This document shows, one piece after another, positions 53,262-62,266 of a stretch of 64,000 bases of DNA. How positions within the stretch are numbered: position 1 is the first letter of the stretch; the number at the start of each line of letters is the position of its first letter. The notes beneath the pieces are model-generated. The model saw nothing but the letters and a program-made list of their open reading frames with translations, did no database searches and was not told the DNA's origin. The stretch covers positions 62,001-126,000 of the forward strand of contig JAFIFE010000025.1 in assembly GCA_020832185.1 (NCBI GenBank), written 5' to 3'. The translations under genes were made by a program, and so were the position numbers. The DNA is from Alkalibacterium sp. (GTDB lineage Bacteria; Bacillota; Bacilli; Lactobacillales; Carnobacteriaceae_A).

Positions 53262-54377
53262 CTAAAATTCCATCGTTTCCTTCAGATGATCCAGTAGAAT
53301 ACGATTGAGTTCTTTATCCGCAAAAGCAGGTGCCTTATCCAAATACTCGGTGGCTAAAGAAAGCTGTTTTTCGGCTGCTTGCCGGTCATTATCGATAAAG
53401 TAGGCAATCACACTTTTGATACGGAAAACATCTACTTGTTTTCTTTTCAAATGTTCCTTAAACAGTCTGTTTGAAAGAATCTCATCCACTAATCCAGCAG
53501 TCGCCTTGTCTCCTGTCAGAAGACAAAAAAGATACTCACGTAAAATTTCAGATTGATAGGGCACGATGATATCACCTATCTGGCCATATAATTCACTTAA
53601 TTCCTTATAGGCTTCCTCAAACCGTTTCTGTTCAAGCAGCGCATTCATTTCTATTAATTTAGTATACACATTTAATTGTTCAGTGATCGGTTCCCGTGCA
53701 TTAATTATTTTCTCGTCATCTGCTACCTCAGAATACGTTTTGTTATAACGTACAAACTGCCCATTCCATTTCAGCTGCTGATAAAACTGATCCTGTGCAA
53801 CGGGACTCTTACTTAGCTTACTTAATACTTTTCCGTCATTGAATCCTATCGGGATGCCATTCATGATCCCAGCTGTCAGCCCAATAAATGCGAATAAAAG
53901 GAGATAGTTGCTGGGAGTAATGAAGTAAATCATCATGGCGCCTAGAGACGTCATCAGATTAGCAGCGACTCCGCCTGACAAATAGAGTCGGAAACCTCTC
54001 TTTTCACCAGATTCCGGCGGGTTCATCAGACACTGGCCCATAGTCCCGCTCATTCCAAATGTGATTGTTTTGAACCGGTGTTCTTCTCTTATGATGCCAA
54101 AACTTCCTATTCTGAATAACATAAAGGTGTATCCGGATGCGAGTCCAGCAACCAGGTGTCCCAGTTCATGAATAAGGATATGTAGATAAACATTAACGAA
54201 AGAAACCAGCATGACTACTCCAATGATTATCAGCAATGCACCAAACTCAAAACGATCAAGTTGAGCTGTGTTTTCTCTTCCAATACGAAACGCGATAATG
54301 GCTATCCCCATCATAAACAGGCTATACAGTAAAACTAATCCGCTGTTTTTTAACGTGTTCTTCGTTCGCTCTTTCAT
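53262..54377 (-). CDS. Membrane metalloprotease-like protein, M50-type
   Basis: A 371-residue membrane protein. Zinc-protease motif HELGH (HILIHELGHLVAG, about residue 68) lies within a membrane helix, and a second motif is NGIPIGFNDGKVLSKL (N-x2-P-x4-DG, the third metal ligand) after a helix at 165-180. These are site-2-protease features. Six helices in the first half, then a soluble ~190-residue C-terminal helical domain with TPR-like repeats (KRFEEAYKELSELYGQI). Unlike RseP there is no PDZ. The function may be regulated intramembrane proteolysis or peptide processing, without known partner. Confidence 0.8.
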   Translation of the reverse strand: MKERTKNTLKNSGLVLLYSLFMMGIAIIAFRIGRENTAQLDRFEFGALLIIIGVVMLVSFVNVYLHILIHELGHLVAGLASGYTFMLFRIGSFGIIREEHRFKTITFGMSGTMGQCLMNPPESGEKRGFRLYLSGGVAANLMTSLGAMMIYFITPSNYLLLFAFIGLTAGIMNGIPIGFNDGKVLSKLSKSPVAQDQFYQQLKWNGQFVRYNKTYSEVADDEKIINAREPITEQLNVYTKLIEMNALLEQKRFEEAYKELSELYGQIGDIIVPYQSEILREYLFCLLTGDKATAGLVDEILSNRLFKEHLKRKQVDVFRIKSVIAYFIDNDRQAAEKQLSLATEYLDKAPAFADKELNRILLDHLKETMEF

Positions 54378-54529
54378 TCAGCACCCCTTTTCATCTGTTA
54401 TTTCTTCTAATCCTACTCCCTTTTACTAAAGAATCAAGCATAAAAAAGAATTGAGTTGAGTTACCCTTCTGTTTCTTATAAAATTAGGTACACGAGAGAG
54501 AATGAATCATTGTAAAGGAATGGCATAAA

Positions 54530-55255
54530 ATGAGTAGATTCCAGGATATATTTTTAGAAATCGAGTCCGATATACTAAATCAGCAATACAAGGCAGGCGA
54601 ACTGCTTCCCAGTGAAAATCAGTTATCAAAAAAGTACAATGTTTCACGCGAAACAATTCGAAAAGCCCTTAGCCTCCTACTTGAAAGTGGTTACATTCAA
54701 AAGAAACAGGGCAAAGGTTCGATTGTTTTAGACGTTAAACGATTTGATTTTCCCATATCTGGACTCACAAGCTACAAAGAACTCCAGGATGCACAAAACA
54801 TGTCCAGTGAGACGATTTTGGTGAAGAACGAGAAAATGACCATCCCTGAGCACATTGCAGACTTTTTAAAAGTATCTAAAGATACAGAGGTCCATTGTGT
54901 CATACGTGCCCGAAAGGTTGATGGAGAAATCGTTATTTTAGATAAGGATTACCTGTTTACTTCCGTCATTAAAGACATGCCGGATGAAGAAGCCAGGCAC
55001 TCACTATATAACTATATTGAAAACAAGCTGGGACTGATCATCGGTTTTGCCCGAAAAGAATTCATAGCAGAGCCTGCAACGAAAGAAGACCTTGAACTGA
55101 TGACACTTCACAACGATACTCACGTCGTCGTGACTCGCAGTGAAGTCCATCTGGAAGACACTACATTGTTTCAGTACACTGAATCCCGTCACCGACTGGA
55201 CCGATTTCGCTTTGTCGAATTTGCCAGAAGACGCGGTCCGGTTTCATACGACTGA
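54530..55255 (+). CDS. treR: Trehalose operon repressor TreR (GntR family)
   Basis: A 241-residue GntR/HutC-type regulator. Winged HTH: FLEIESDILNQQYKAGELLPSENQLSKKYNVSRETIRKALSLLLESGYIQKKQGKGSIV. The UTRA effector domain follows from residue 80 (FPISGLTSYKEL, DLELMTLHNDTHVVVTRSEVHLEDTTLFQYTESRHRLDRFRF). The treP promoter carries a TreR operator, and the trehalose genes lie just downstream on the other strand, so this is TreR, responding to trehalose-6-phosphate. GTAAAGGAATGG precedes the ATG. A terminator follows. Confidence 0.9.
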   Translation: MSRFQDIFLEIESDILNQQYKAGELLPSENQLSKKYNVSRETIRKALSLLLESGYIQKKQGKGSIVLDVKRFDFPISGLTSYKELQDAQNMSSETILVKNEKMTIPEHIADFLKVSKDTEVHCVIRARKVDGEIVILDKDYLFTSVIKDMPDEEARHSLYNYIENKLGLIIGFARKEFIAEPATKEDLELMTLHNDTHVVVTRSEVHLEDTTLFQYTESRHRLDRFRFVEFARRRGPVSYD

Positions 55256-55288
55256 TTACAAACGCTTTGCGTTATATAGCGGTTAAGA

Positions 55289-55317
55289 AAAGAAGCCTTC
55301 ACAGGCTTCTTTTTTTT
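55289..55317 (+). terminator. Terminator after treR
   Basis: AAAGAAGCCT and AGGCTTCTTT form the stem around TCAC, followed by T8. Confidence 0.9.
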
Positions 55318-55337
55318 ACAAGTAGGGTTACCTTTTT

Positions 55338-55631
55338 CTATTTATATGTAATTAGCGTATGAAACCCTTCCATGTCGCCAAATAACCCTTGATTCATTAA
55401 ACTATTGAACTTAACATCTAAGATTTCATAGCCATCTTTTTGCATTAACGTTAAAATCGTATCAATCTGCATTGTGTATTTGGTTTCGCACTGAAAAGTC
55501 TGGTTAAGCCACTTGCTAAAACTATTAACCATAACCACATGCGTATACCCATCTTTTTCACTTAGTGACTCTTTCATAATAGAATAGACCGTTTCAGCCC
55601 CTGATTGCTGATTGCTGGAAAAGAAACCCAT
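55338..55631 (-). CDS. Small conserved protein of unknown function
   Basis: A 97-residue protein beginning MGFFSSNQQSGAETVYSIMK. The body alternates strands and helices (HVVMVNSFSKWLNQTFQCET, KYTMQIDTILTLMQKDGYEILDVKFNSL). AAAGGAGGTGACC is an excellent site, so it is a real gene. It resembles short uncharacterised lactic acid bacterial proteins; YEILDVKF-type strands recall DUF4177-like folds, but I am not certain. It lies between treR (convergent) and the terminator of treA. Confidence 0.7.
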   Translation of the reverse strand: MGFFSSNQQSGAETVYSIMKESLSEKDGYTHVVMVNSFSKWLNQTFQCETKYTMQIDTILTLMQKDGYEILDVKFNSLMNQGLFGDMEGFHTLITYK

Positions 55632-55726
55632 ATCCGGTCACCTCCTTTATGTACTGTTTGAGATAAATATACTATAGTCTATCAGGTAAATATAGAAGAA
55701 TATGAATCGATTCAAATCTGTTTAAA

Positions 55727-55770
55727 ATAAAAAGAGTAAAACCCTTTAAAATCAAGGTTTTACTCTCTTC
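55727..55770 (-). terminator. Terminator of treA
   Basis: On the minus strand AGAGTAAAACC pairs with GGTTTTACTCT, followed by TTTTATTTTA, just downstream of treA. Confidence 0.85.
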
Positions 55771-55796
55771 ATATTCACTGATTAACGCTCTTATTC

Positions 55797-57449
55797 TTAT
55801 TTTAAAAGAAAGGCTGCTGTCTCATAAGGGCCCATCTTGAATTCTTTTTCGAGAGTGCGTTCTGCTCTATTCCCAATCAGGTAAGCTGCATCCTTATCAA
55901 GCAAGTCATCTGGAATGGTGATAGCATCTTCTTCTGCATAAAAGTGATTTAAAACGAGCAGAGTCTCCCCTTCGTGCTCTCTTACATAAGCAAAAATACT
56001 AGGATGGTCAAGCTCTAATGCTTTATATGACCCTTCCTGAATAATTGGCATTTCCTTTCGCAGACGAATCAGTTCTTTATAGTAGGTGAAGATTTTCTTG
56101 CTGACTGTTTCGTTTTCTGTATTGATGTCCTTATAGTTGTCAGCGACGTTTAACCAAGGCGTCCCTTCACTAAAGCCGGCATTTTCTGAATCATTCCACT
56201 GCATCGGTGTGCGGGAATTATCACGTGATTTCTGCTTGATGATTTCCATCGCCTCATCGTGCGCAATGCCATCTTCTTTCATTTTCTTGTAGGCATTGTG
56301 CGTTTCGATATCGACATACTCATCTAAATCATCAAATTCAGGATTGGTCATCCCGATCTCTTCTCCCTGATAGACGAATGGGGTCCCGCGCAGTAAATGA
56401 GCCGTCTGTGCAAGCATCGTGCTTGTTTCAACTGGGTAGTTTTCCACGTCTCCAAATCGATTATTGGCACGCGGCTGATCATGATTGTTCCAGAATAGAG
56501 CGTTCCATCCGCCTTCTTCTGCCATACCTTCCTGCCATTCGTTCAATATGTTTTTCAGTTCCTGAAAATCGAAAGGGATCGTTGTCCATTTTTCGCCATC
56601 TTTATAATCAACTTTCAGGTGGTGGAAACTGAATATCATCGACAATTCATCACGATCCGGACGGGAGTACTTCACCCCATTTTCAACCGTCGTTGAGCTC
56701 ATCTCGCCAACAGTCACAATGTCTTCGTGCTGCCCGAATGTTTCTTTGTTCATCTCCTGGATATAGTCATGCACGATTGGTGTATCAGTATAGTGCGATT
56801 TTCCTACCCCATCGTCAGCATCCTTCAGTTCTTCGTCTTTCCCGATCACGTTGATGACATCAAATCGGAAGCCTTTCACGCCTTTTTCCAGCCAGAAATT
56901 AACCACTTTATACAGCTCTTTTCTGACTTCAGGGTTACGCCAGTTTAAGTCTGCCTGAGTGACATCATACAGATGCAGGTAGTACTTGTTGGTATCACCG
57001 AACTTGGACCACGCTTTGCCTCCGAATTTGGATTCCCAGTTGGTAGGTAAGCTGCCGTCTTCCTGCAGTTCTCTTAAAATATAAAAATCCTGATACTTTT
57101 TGTCGCCGGCCAGCGCTTTCTGGAACCACTCGTGATCTGTTGAGGTGTGGTTCAGGACCATATCCAGCATCAAATCGATGCCGTGCTGGTTTGCTTCTGA
57201 AACGAGTGCATCCAGATCTTCCCAGGTTCCAAACATAGGGTCGATCGACGTATAATCGGCAACGTCGTATCCATTATCGTTTTGTGGTGAGTTATAAAAA
57301 GGATTCAACCACAGCATATCCACTCCTAATTCAGCAAGATACGGCAGCTTTTCTTTTACCCCGTTCAAATCTCCTATGCCATTGCCATTTGTATCTTTAA
57401 AGGATTTTGGATACGCCTGATAAATCACTTTATCGTGAAATGTACTCAT
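55797..57449 (-). CDS. treA: Trehalose-6-phosphate hydrolase
   Basis: A 550-residue GH13 hydrolase that splits imported trehalose-6-phosphate into glucose and glucose-6-phosphate. Conserved regions: DMVLNHTSTDHEWF (region I), GFRFDVINVI with the Asp nucleophile (about residue 198), TVGEMSS with the acid Glu, and NNHDQPRANNRFG (region IV). FHDKVIYQAYPKSFKDTNGNGIGDLNGV is the family N-terminus, and MQWNDSENAGFS is typical. AGAGAGGAAGAAC precedes the ATG. The gene follows treP and precedes a terminator. Confidence 0.94.
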   Translation of the reverse strand: MSTFHDKVIYQAYPKSFKDTNGNGIGDLNGVKEKLPYLAELGVDMLWLNPFYNSPQNDNGYDVADYTSIDPMFGTWEDLDALVSEANQHGIDLMLDMVLNHTSTDHEWFQKALAGDKKYQDFYILRELQEDGSLPTNWESKFGGKAWSKFGDTNKYYLHLYDVTQADLNWRNPEVRKELYKVVNFWLEKGVKGFRFDVINVIGKDEELKDADDGVGKSHYTDTPIVHDYIQEMNKETFGQHEDIVTVGEMSSTTVENGVKYSRPDRDELSMIFSFHHLKVDYKDGEKWTTIPFDFQELKNILNEWQEGMAEEGGWNALFWNNHDQPRANNRFGDVENYPVETSTMLAQTAHLLRGTPFVYQGEEIGMTNPEFDDLDEYVDIETHNAYKKMKEDGIAHDEAMEIIKQKSRDNSRTPMQWNDSENAGFSEGTPWLNVADNYKDINTENETVSKKIFTYYKELIRLRKEMPIIQEGSYKALELDHPSIFAYVREHEGETLLVLNHFYAEEDAITIPDDLLDKDAAYLIGNRAERTLEKEFKMGPYETAAFLLK

Positions 57450-57625
57450 ACTGTTCTTCCTCTCTCTTTATTTTCTCCATAAGAAAAAGGGCATTCCATA
57501 AGATGCTATTTTTCCAGTTTGCATTGACTAGAAAACAAGTAATCTTGTGGAAGTACCCTTCCTCCATAGAGTAATCATACTTTAAGTGTATTCAATTAAG
57601 TGTCATTAGTAAATCGTTTCGCTTC

Positions 57626-59083
57626 TTAGTTTCCTAATTTTGGAACTGGTAAGTTGTCATTTTTCCATTTAGTCAAAATACCATATTTTTCAAATACAAT
57701 AACCAGTGCAATTGGTACGACGATTGCGATTGCCATAGCAATCAGGAAACCGATCCAGTATTCAGGAATAATTGACAGAATGCCTGGCAGTCCACCAACC
57801 CCGATGTTAAAGGATGCGACGTTCAATGCAACAGATGTCATACCTGCAAACGCTGATCCGATCATCCCTGCGACAAATGGGTAAACATATTTAATGTTGA
57901 TACCGAACAAGGCCGGCTCTGTTACTCCCAGATACGCTGAGATCATAGCTGGAATAGAGATTTGCTGTTCTTTCTCATTCCCGCGGTGCAGCCAGATGAT
58001 CCCCAATACTGCAGATCCTTGTGCAATATTTGATAAAGCAATCATTGGCCATAAAATCGTTTGTTCAAATTCAGCTACTAATGACAAGTCGATAGCATTT
58101 GTCATGTGATGCAGCCCTGTAATAACCAGCGGTGCGTATAGCCCACCAAACACGAAACCGAAGATCCAGTTAAATGAACCTGTCAGTCCCCACTGGACAG
58201 CTGTAGATAACCAAGCGCCCAATTGCCATCCGATTGGTCCAATAACCGCATGCGCTACAAATACTGTAGGAACTAATGCGAATAAAGGAACGAAAATCAT
58301 GGAGATAGCTTCAGGAATGAATTTCCTTAACCATTTCTCGAGATAAACGAGCAGGAACCCGGCCATCATCGCGGGGATAACTTGTGCCTGATACCCAATC
58401 ATATCCAGCTGGAAGAATCCGAAGTCCCACTGGTTCACGTCACCTGCTAAAATCTCTGTGACGCCGTAAGCATTCATCAATTGAGGTGAAACTAATGTAA
58501 TACCTAGTACAATACCTAAAATTTGTGTGGTTCCCATCTTACGGGTTACACTCCACGTGATCCCGACTGGCAGGAAGTGGAATATCGCTTCACCTGGAAG
58601 CCATAAGAACGCATTGACTCCACTCCAGAATTGAGATGTTTCAACAATAGTCTGTCCGCCTAAAAATCCAAACTCTACTGCTTCTAATACGTTTCTGAAA
58701 CCTAAAATCAAACCACCGATAATAATTGCTGGAATTAATGGAGTGAAAATCTCTGCCAATGCAGCCATTAAACGCTGAAGACTGTTCATGTTCTGCTTGC
58801 CGGCACCCTTAACTTCGTCTTTTGATACACCTTCAAGTCCTGAAACAGCTGAGAATTCATTGTAAAAATCAGCTACCCTGTTTCCGACAATAACCTGAAA
58901 CTGTCCGGCCTGAGTAAATGTACCTTTTACAGACTCGATATCTTCTATTCTTTCCTTATCTGCTGCAGAAGGGTCATCCAATACAAAACGCATGCGTGTT
59001 GCACAGTGAGTCACTGCGTTGACGTTTTCTTTACCGCCTATCGCATCAAGTAACTCTTGTGCATCTTTCTTAAAATCTGCCAC
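57626..59083 (-). CDS. treP: PTS trehalose-specific EIIBC component
   Basis: A PTS transporter of about 485 residues. EIIB domain first: NVNAVTHCATRMRFVLDDPS with the phospho-Cys near residue 25. Then EIIC (about 110-470) with ten or so helices, including LITGLHHMTNAIDLSLVAEF with the sugar-binding segment and PALFGINIKYVYPF. There is no EIIA domain, so phosphate must come from another EIIA (often the glucose one). The start is GTG 59083 (MADFKKDAQELL), after AAAGGAGG; a longer frame reaches 59119 but overlaps the TreR operator. The promoter carries TreR and cre sites. Confidence 0.94.
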   Translation of the reverse strand: MADFKKDAQELLDAIGGKENVNAVTHCATRMRFVLDDPSAADKERIEDIESVKGTFTQAGQFQVIVGNRVADFYNEFSAVSGLEGVSKDEVKGAGKQNMNSLQRLMAALAEIFTPLIPAIIIGGLILGFRNVLEAVEFGFLGGQTIVETSQFWSGVNAFLWLPGEAIFHFLPVGITWSVTRKMGTTQILGIVLGITLVSPQLMNAYGVTEILAGDVNQWDFGFFQLDMIGYQAQVIPAMMAGFLLVYLEKWLRKFIPEAISMIFVPLFALVPTVFVAHAVIGPIGWQLGAWLSTAVQWGLTGSFNWIFGFVFGGLYAPLVITGLHHMTNAIDLSLVAEFEQTILWPMIALSNIAQGSAVLGIIWLHRGNEKEQQISIPAMISAYLGVTEPALFGINIKYVYPFVAGMIGSAFAGMTSVALNVASFNIGVGGLPGILSIIPEYWIGFLIAMAIAIVVPIALVIVFEKYGILTKWKNDNLPVPKLGN

Positions 59084-59105
59084 TTTAACTTCCTCCTTTA
59101 TCTTA

Positions 59106-59121
59106 ACTTGTATATACAAGT
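59106..59121 (-). promoter_or_regulatory. TreR operator
   Basis: ACTTGTATATACAAGT is a perfect 16-bp palindrome matching the Bacillus TreR site (TTGTATATACAA). It lies between the treP -10 box and the start codon, where the bound repressor would block transcription. Confidence 0.9.
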
Positions 59122-59134
59122 TGTTTGCATTTTT

Positions 59135-59172
59135 ACTATACTGTACTCAAATATAAAATGCAAGCGTTTCAT
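59135..59172 (-). promoter_or_regulatory. treP promoter with overlapping cre-like site
   Basis: On the minus strand TTGCAT, 17 bases and TATAGT. The plus-strand word ATGCAAGCGTTTCAT (59158-59172) overlaps the -35 and matches the cre form WTGNAANCGNWNNCW at 14 of 15 positions. CcpA bound there would block polymerase. Confidence 0.7.
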
Positions 59173-59276
59173 TTAAATTATATTTTTCTCATTCATTTCT
59201 CCTTTCTCTTAGTTTACCTTCACTGTCATCGACCATTCTTACTTTATTTTACCACTGTTCAATAATAGACCTATAG

Positions 59277-59312
59277 TAAAAGCCCTTTAAACCTATGGAA
59301 GGAATAAAGGGC
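59277..59312 (-). terminator. Terminator after folC
   Basis: On the minus strand AAGCCCTTT pairs with AAAGGGCTT around a loop of ~18 bases, followed by TTTAC. T-tract is short. Confidence 0.65.
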
Positions 59313-59321
59313 TTGTTCTTG

Positions 59322-60599
59322 TCATGACCAGAATTTTTTAAAATCACCTATTAAATATAGTGAGCCAAATACGATGATGGTTTCTTTTGTGTGTGTCTCA
59401 CTTTTCAGCTCACGGATGACCGCTTCAACTGAATCAAATGCCTCGGATTTAAACCCTCTCTCTCTGATCTTGTGGGCTGTATCTTCTGCATCAAACCCTC
59501 TATAGGGATCGGGTGAGACAGTGTATACGTTTTTGGCAAGGGGTAATATTTTTTCAATCATTTCCATATAAGCTTTATCTTTCATCATTCCAACTACAAA
59601 GACCAGCTGATCTGTTGGAAAGAGCTGCGAGACATTCTCTTTAAGCATGTCTAGACCTTCCGGGTTATGTGCCCCGTCGATGATTACAGTGGGCGCATGA
59701 CTGATTTTTTCCATACGGCCGGGCCATCGGGCATGAGACAAGCCTTTTCTAATCTGATCATGTGTCACGTTATAGCCTTTATCAGTCAGCTCAAGGGCTG
59801 CCTGGACTGCCAGGGATGCATTCATAACCTGGTGCTTACCTAATAAATGAATGGTTAAATCGGTTAACTGTTTATAATCAAATCGACTCTCTCTGTCAGT
59901 GAGTTTCATATGAGAGAGATCTGATTGGTTTATTTCTATATACGTTGCCAGATTTTCAGATGCCATCGTTTGAATGACCTGGTTTATTTCCGGACTCATG
60001 ACGGGACAAATCACTGTTCCCGCTTCTTTGATGATTCCTGCTTTTTCAGAAGCAATCTCTTCCTTCGTTTCTCCTAGCAGTTTCATATGATCATACCCAA
60101 TCGAGGTAATAATAGCGACGTCAGGTGTATCGATGATATTAGTGGCATCCAGCCTGCCACCGATTCCTGCTTCTAAAATAACAAGATCACATGCTTGTTG
60201 AGCAAAATAGAGGAGCGCTGCCGCTGTGAGGATTTCAAAGGAGTAGAGACGCTCTCCTGTTTCTTCTTCCACTTCTTCGACAAGTGGTGCAACCTGTTCA
60301 GTGACTTCTATAAATGCCTCGTCACTGATGTTCTGTTTGTCGATTTGTATCCGTTCGTTGACCTTTTCAAGGTGTGGAGAAGTGAATACACCTGTTTTGA
60401 TCCCTGCTTCATACACTATAGAAGACAGAAAGGCACTCGTGGATCCTTTTCCATTCGTCCCGGCAATATGTATAAAGTTCAGCTTCTGCTGCGGATCTCC
60501 CAGCTTTTTCATTAATAATCGCATTCTAAATAGATTTTCTTTGTTCCCTGTTCCTCTATTCGTGTTGACTAAATTGATTACATCAGTCATATTCATCAT
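59322..60599 (-). CDS. folC: Folylpolyglutamate synthase / dihydrofolate synthase
   Basis: A 425-residue Mur-ligase-fold enzyme that adds glutamates to folate. P-loop HIAGTNGKGSTSAFLS (about residues 42-55), TSPHLEKVNERI, LEAGIGGRLDATNI, and the C-terminal ligase domain HARWPGRMEKI and DGAHNPEG. AAGGGG lies 6 bases before the ATG (MMNMTDVINL). The gene stands alone here; upstream is a 670-base gene-free region. Usually folC follows valS, which is absent here. Confidence 0.94.
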   Translation of the reverse strand: MMNMTDVINLVNTNRGTGNKENLFRMRLLMKKLGDPQQKLNFIHIAGTNGKGSTSAFLSSIVYEAGIKTGVFTSPHLEKVNERIQIDKQNISDEAFIEVTEQVAPLVEEVEEETGERLYSFEILTAAALLYFAQQACDLVILEAGIGGRLDATNIIDTPDVAIITSIGYDHMKLLGETKEEIASEKAGIIKEAGTVICPVMSPEINQVIQTMASENLATYIEINQSDLSHMKLTDRESRFDYKQLTDLTIHLLGKHQVMNASLAVQAALELTDKGYNVTHDQIRKGLSHARWPGRMEKISHAPTVIIDGAHNPEGLDMLKENVSQLFPTDQLVFVVGMMKDKAYMEMIEKILPLAKNVYTVSPDPYRGFDAEDTAHKIRERGFKSEAFDSVEAVIRELKSETHTKETIIVFGSLYLIGDFKKFWS

Positions 60600-61271
60600 T
60601 CATTACCCCTTACACTAATTAGTCACTTTCAAGTATACAATACTTTGCTGCCATGCATGCGATATACTGACTATTTATAGCTTCCTCATAAACTTCAGAC
60701 TATTCTGTTGCATTTCTCATTTAAATCAACTATACTTGCATTAAGAAATTCTCATCAACTGAACTTCTATCTTTACCTCATTCGTTACATCACGTAACAA
60801 ACTGTTTTAAACCCTTCTTAAACCCATTCACCCTTATCTTTTATACTCTTGATGTTTACCCACATTTTTACTTATTACCCAATTTTAATTCATCCCTGAC
60901 ACCAGACCTTTATTTTACTGTATACAACTATCATACACTCGTGTAAAAAGTCTAATCAAAATGATTTTCTGCTTGTGGGATGGGACACCTATCCCATCCC
61001 TTATCCTGATTACTTCAGCTTACCCCTCTTACAGGTTTACACTTCTAATACTTTCAACTTAAAGACAACCACTTATATTCCCATCAGCAGTGCTCCTACG
61101 TAGAGGTTTCTCATTTAACTCGCTTACCCAATCTATTTAAAAACCCGAATCCGATTTAGATTTACCGGTTTATGGCGAATGGTCGATAGCCCGATTCGCT
61201 TTGCCCTTACTTACAACATAGTGAAGAACGAGCCTGCGTTTGGGACCGCAGGCTCGTTTTATGTTCTATTA
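60600..61271. other. 670-base gene-free region with convergent promoter-like and hairpin signals
   Basis: No supported coding frame. Signals: plus-strand TTGCAT-17-TATACT (60708-60736); minus-strand TTGATT-18-TATGAT (60930-60959) heading to folC; a strong hairpin GGGATGGGA/TCCCATCCC near 60978-61004; GCGAAT/ATTCGC near 61170-61200; and a terminator at 61227-61262. The minus strand is purine-rich with several GGGT words. It could be a long folC leader, a non-coding RNA on either strand, or decayed sequence. Confidence 0.5.
61227..61262. terminator. Terminator next to jag
   Basis: AACGAGCCTGCG pairs with CGCAGGCTCGTT (12 bp; GTTTGGGAC loop). The T4 tract (TTTTATG) is on the plus strand, and the minus strand has only GTTCTTC after it. 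It therefore favours a plus-strand transcript, although it also follows the minus-strand jag gene. Confidence 0.7.
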
Positions 61272-62192
61272 TTAATATTTAAATGACTCGTCTTTAGATG
61301 GTTCAACCACTAGATAGCGGTGAGGTTCTTTCCCCTCGGAGTGTGTCTGAACGCCTTTGTGCTGATTCAGAAAGCGATGGATCTGCTTTCGTTCATGTGC
61401 AGGCATCGGTTCTAAAATAACAGGTCGTCTGGTTCTTTTTACTTTTTCAGCTGTACGAGACGCCAGTTGTTCAACTGTTCGCTGACGACGGTCACGGTAG
61501 TTTTCCGCATCGACCTTAGCAAACAGTTTATTGTCTGCCATTTGATGCAGTTGAATCTGAGCTAATGTCTGCAGACTGTTCAGTACTTTACCGTGTCGTC
61601 CAATAATTAATCCGGCATCTTCCGTATCAATAATGTATTGAACACGTCTATCTTCTCTATTGATCGAAACAGACACATCTTCCACACCCATATTAGTAGC
61701 AATGCGTTCAATATAGTCTGCTACGCTTTGAATCGCAGACTCATCTGTTTCACTGAGAACAACCTCTTTCTTTTCTGGCTTTTCTTTTAATTCCGTTTTT
61801 TCTTCAGAAACGTCTTCTGATTCTTTCGGTTCAGGTTTATCCTCAGATTTATCCGCTTCTGCGTCTTCTCTGGCCTCCAGCACCTCTTCAGGCTTTTCGG
61901 CAACAGGTTCGATAACCGGTTGTTCTGATTTGGATTCTTTCGTTGGATCAATTGTAGAAGGCTCTTTTTCACCAAGGATCAGTTCTTTAGTCACTAATTC
62001 TTCTACTGCACTTTTAGCATTTTTTCTTTTCACTACAACTACAGCATCCTTTTGGCCGAGGCCTAAGAATCCCTTTTTAGATTCTTGTGAAACTGATATC
62101 TCTGCTTCTTCTTTTTTGATGCCTAACGCCTTGAGTCCCTTATTAATTGCTTCTTCAGTAGTGGTCGCCTGAGCTGTATATTTATCTCTCAT
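61272..62192 (-). CDS. jag: RNA-binding protein Jag/KhpB (EloR)
   Basis: A 306-residue cytosolic RNA-binding protein. The N-terminal Jag domain (residues 1-52, TAQATTTEEAINKGLKALGI) is followed by an acidic, low-complexity linker (about 60-150; PKESEDVSEEKTELKEKPE). The KH-II domain has the GxxG loop in IIGRHGKVLNSLQTLA, and the R3H domain carries the R-x3-H motif (MPAHERKQIHRFL). EloR/KhpB controls cell elongation and may bind mRNAs with KhpA. Linker length is larger than usual. It follows yidC in the same operon. Confidence 0.93.
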   Translation of the reverse strand: MRDKYTAQATTTEEAINKGLKALGIKKEEAEISVSQESKKGFLGLGQKDAVVVVKRKNAKSAVEELVTKELILGEKEPSTIDPTKESKSEQPVIEPVAEKPEEVLEAREDAEADKSEDKPEPKESEDVSEEKTELKEKPEKKEVVLSETDESAIQSVADYIERIATNMGVEDVSVSINREDRRVQYIIDTEDAGLIIGRHGKVLNSLQTLAQIQLHQMADNKLFAKVDAENYRDRRQRTVEQLASRTAEKVKRTRRPVILEPMPAHERKQIHRFLNQHKGVQTHSEGKEPHRYLVVEPSKDESFKY

Positions 62193-62266
62193 TCACTCTA
62201 TCCTCCATTCACAATCTCTGTTTCTCCTTTATTTTACCAAATTCGAAACAATAAGTCAGAAGATTT

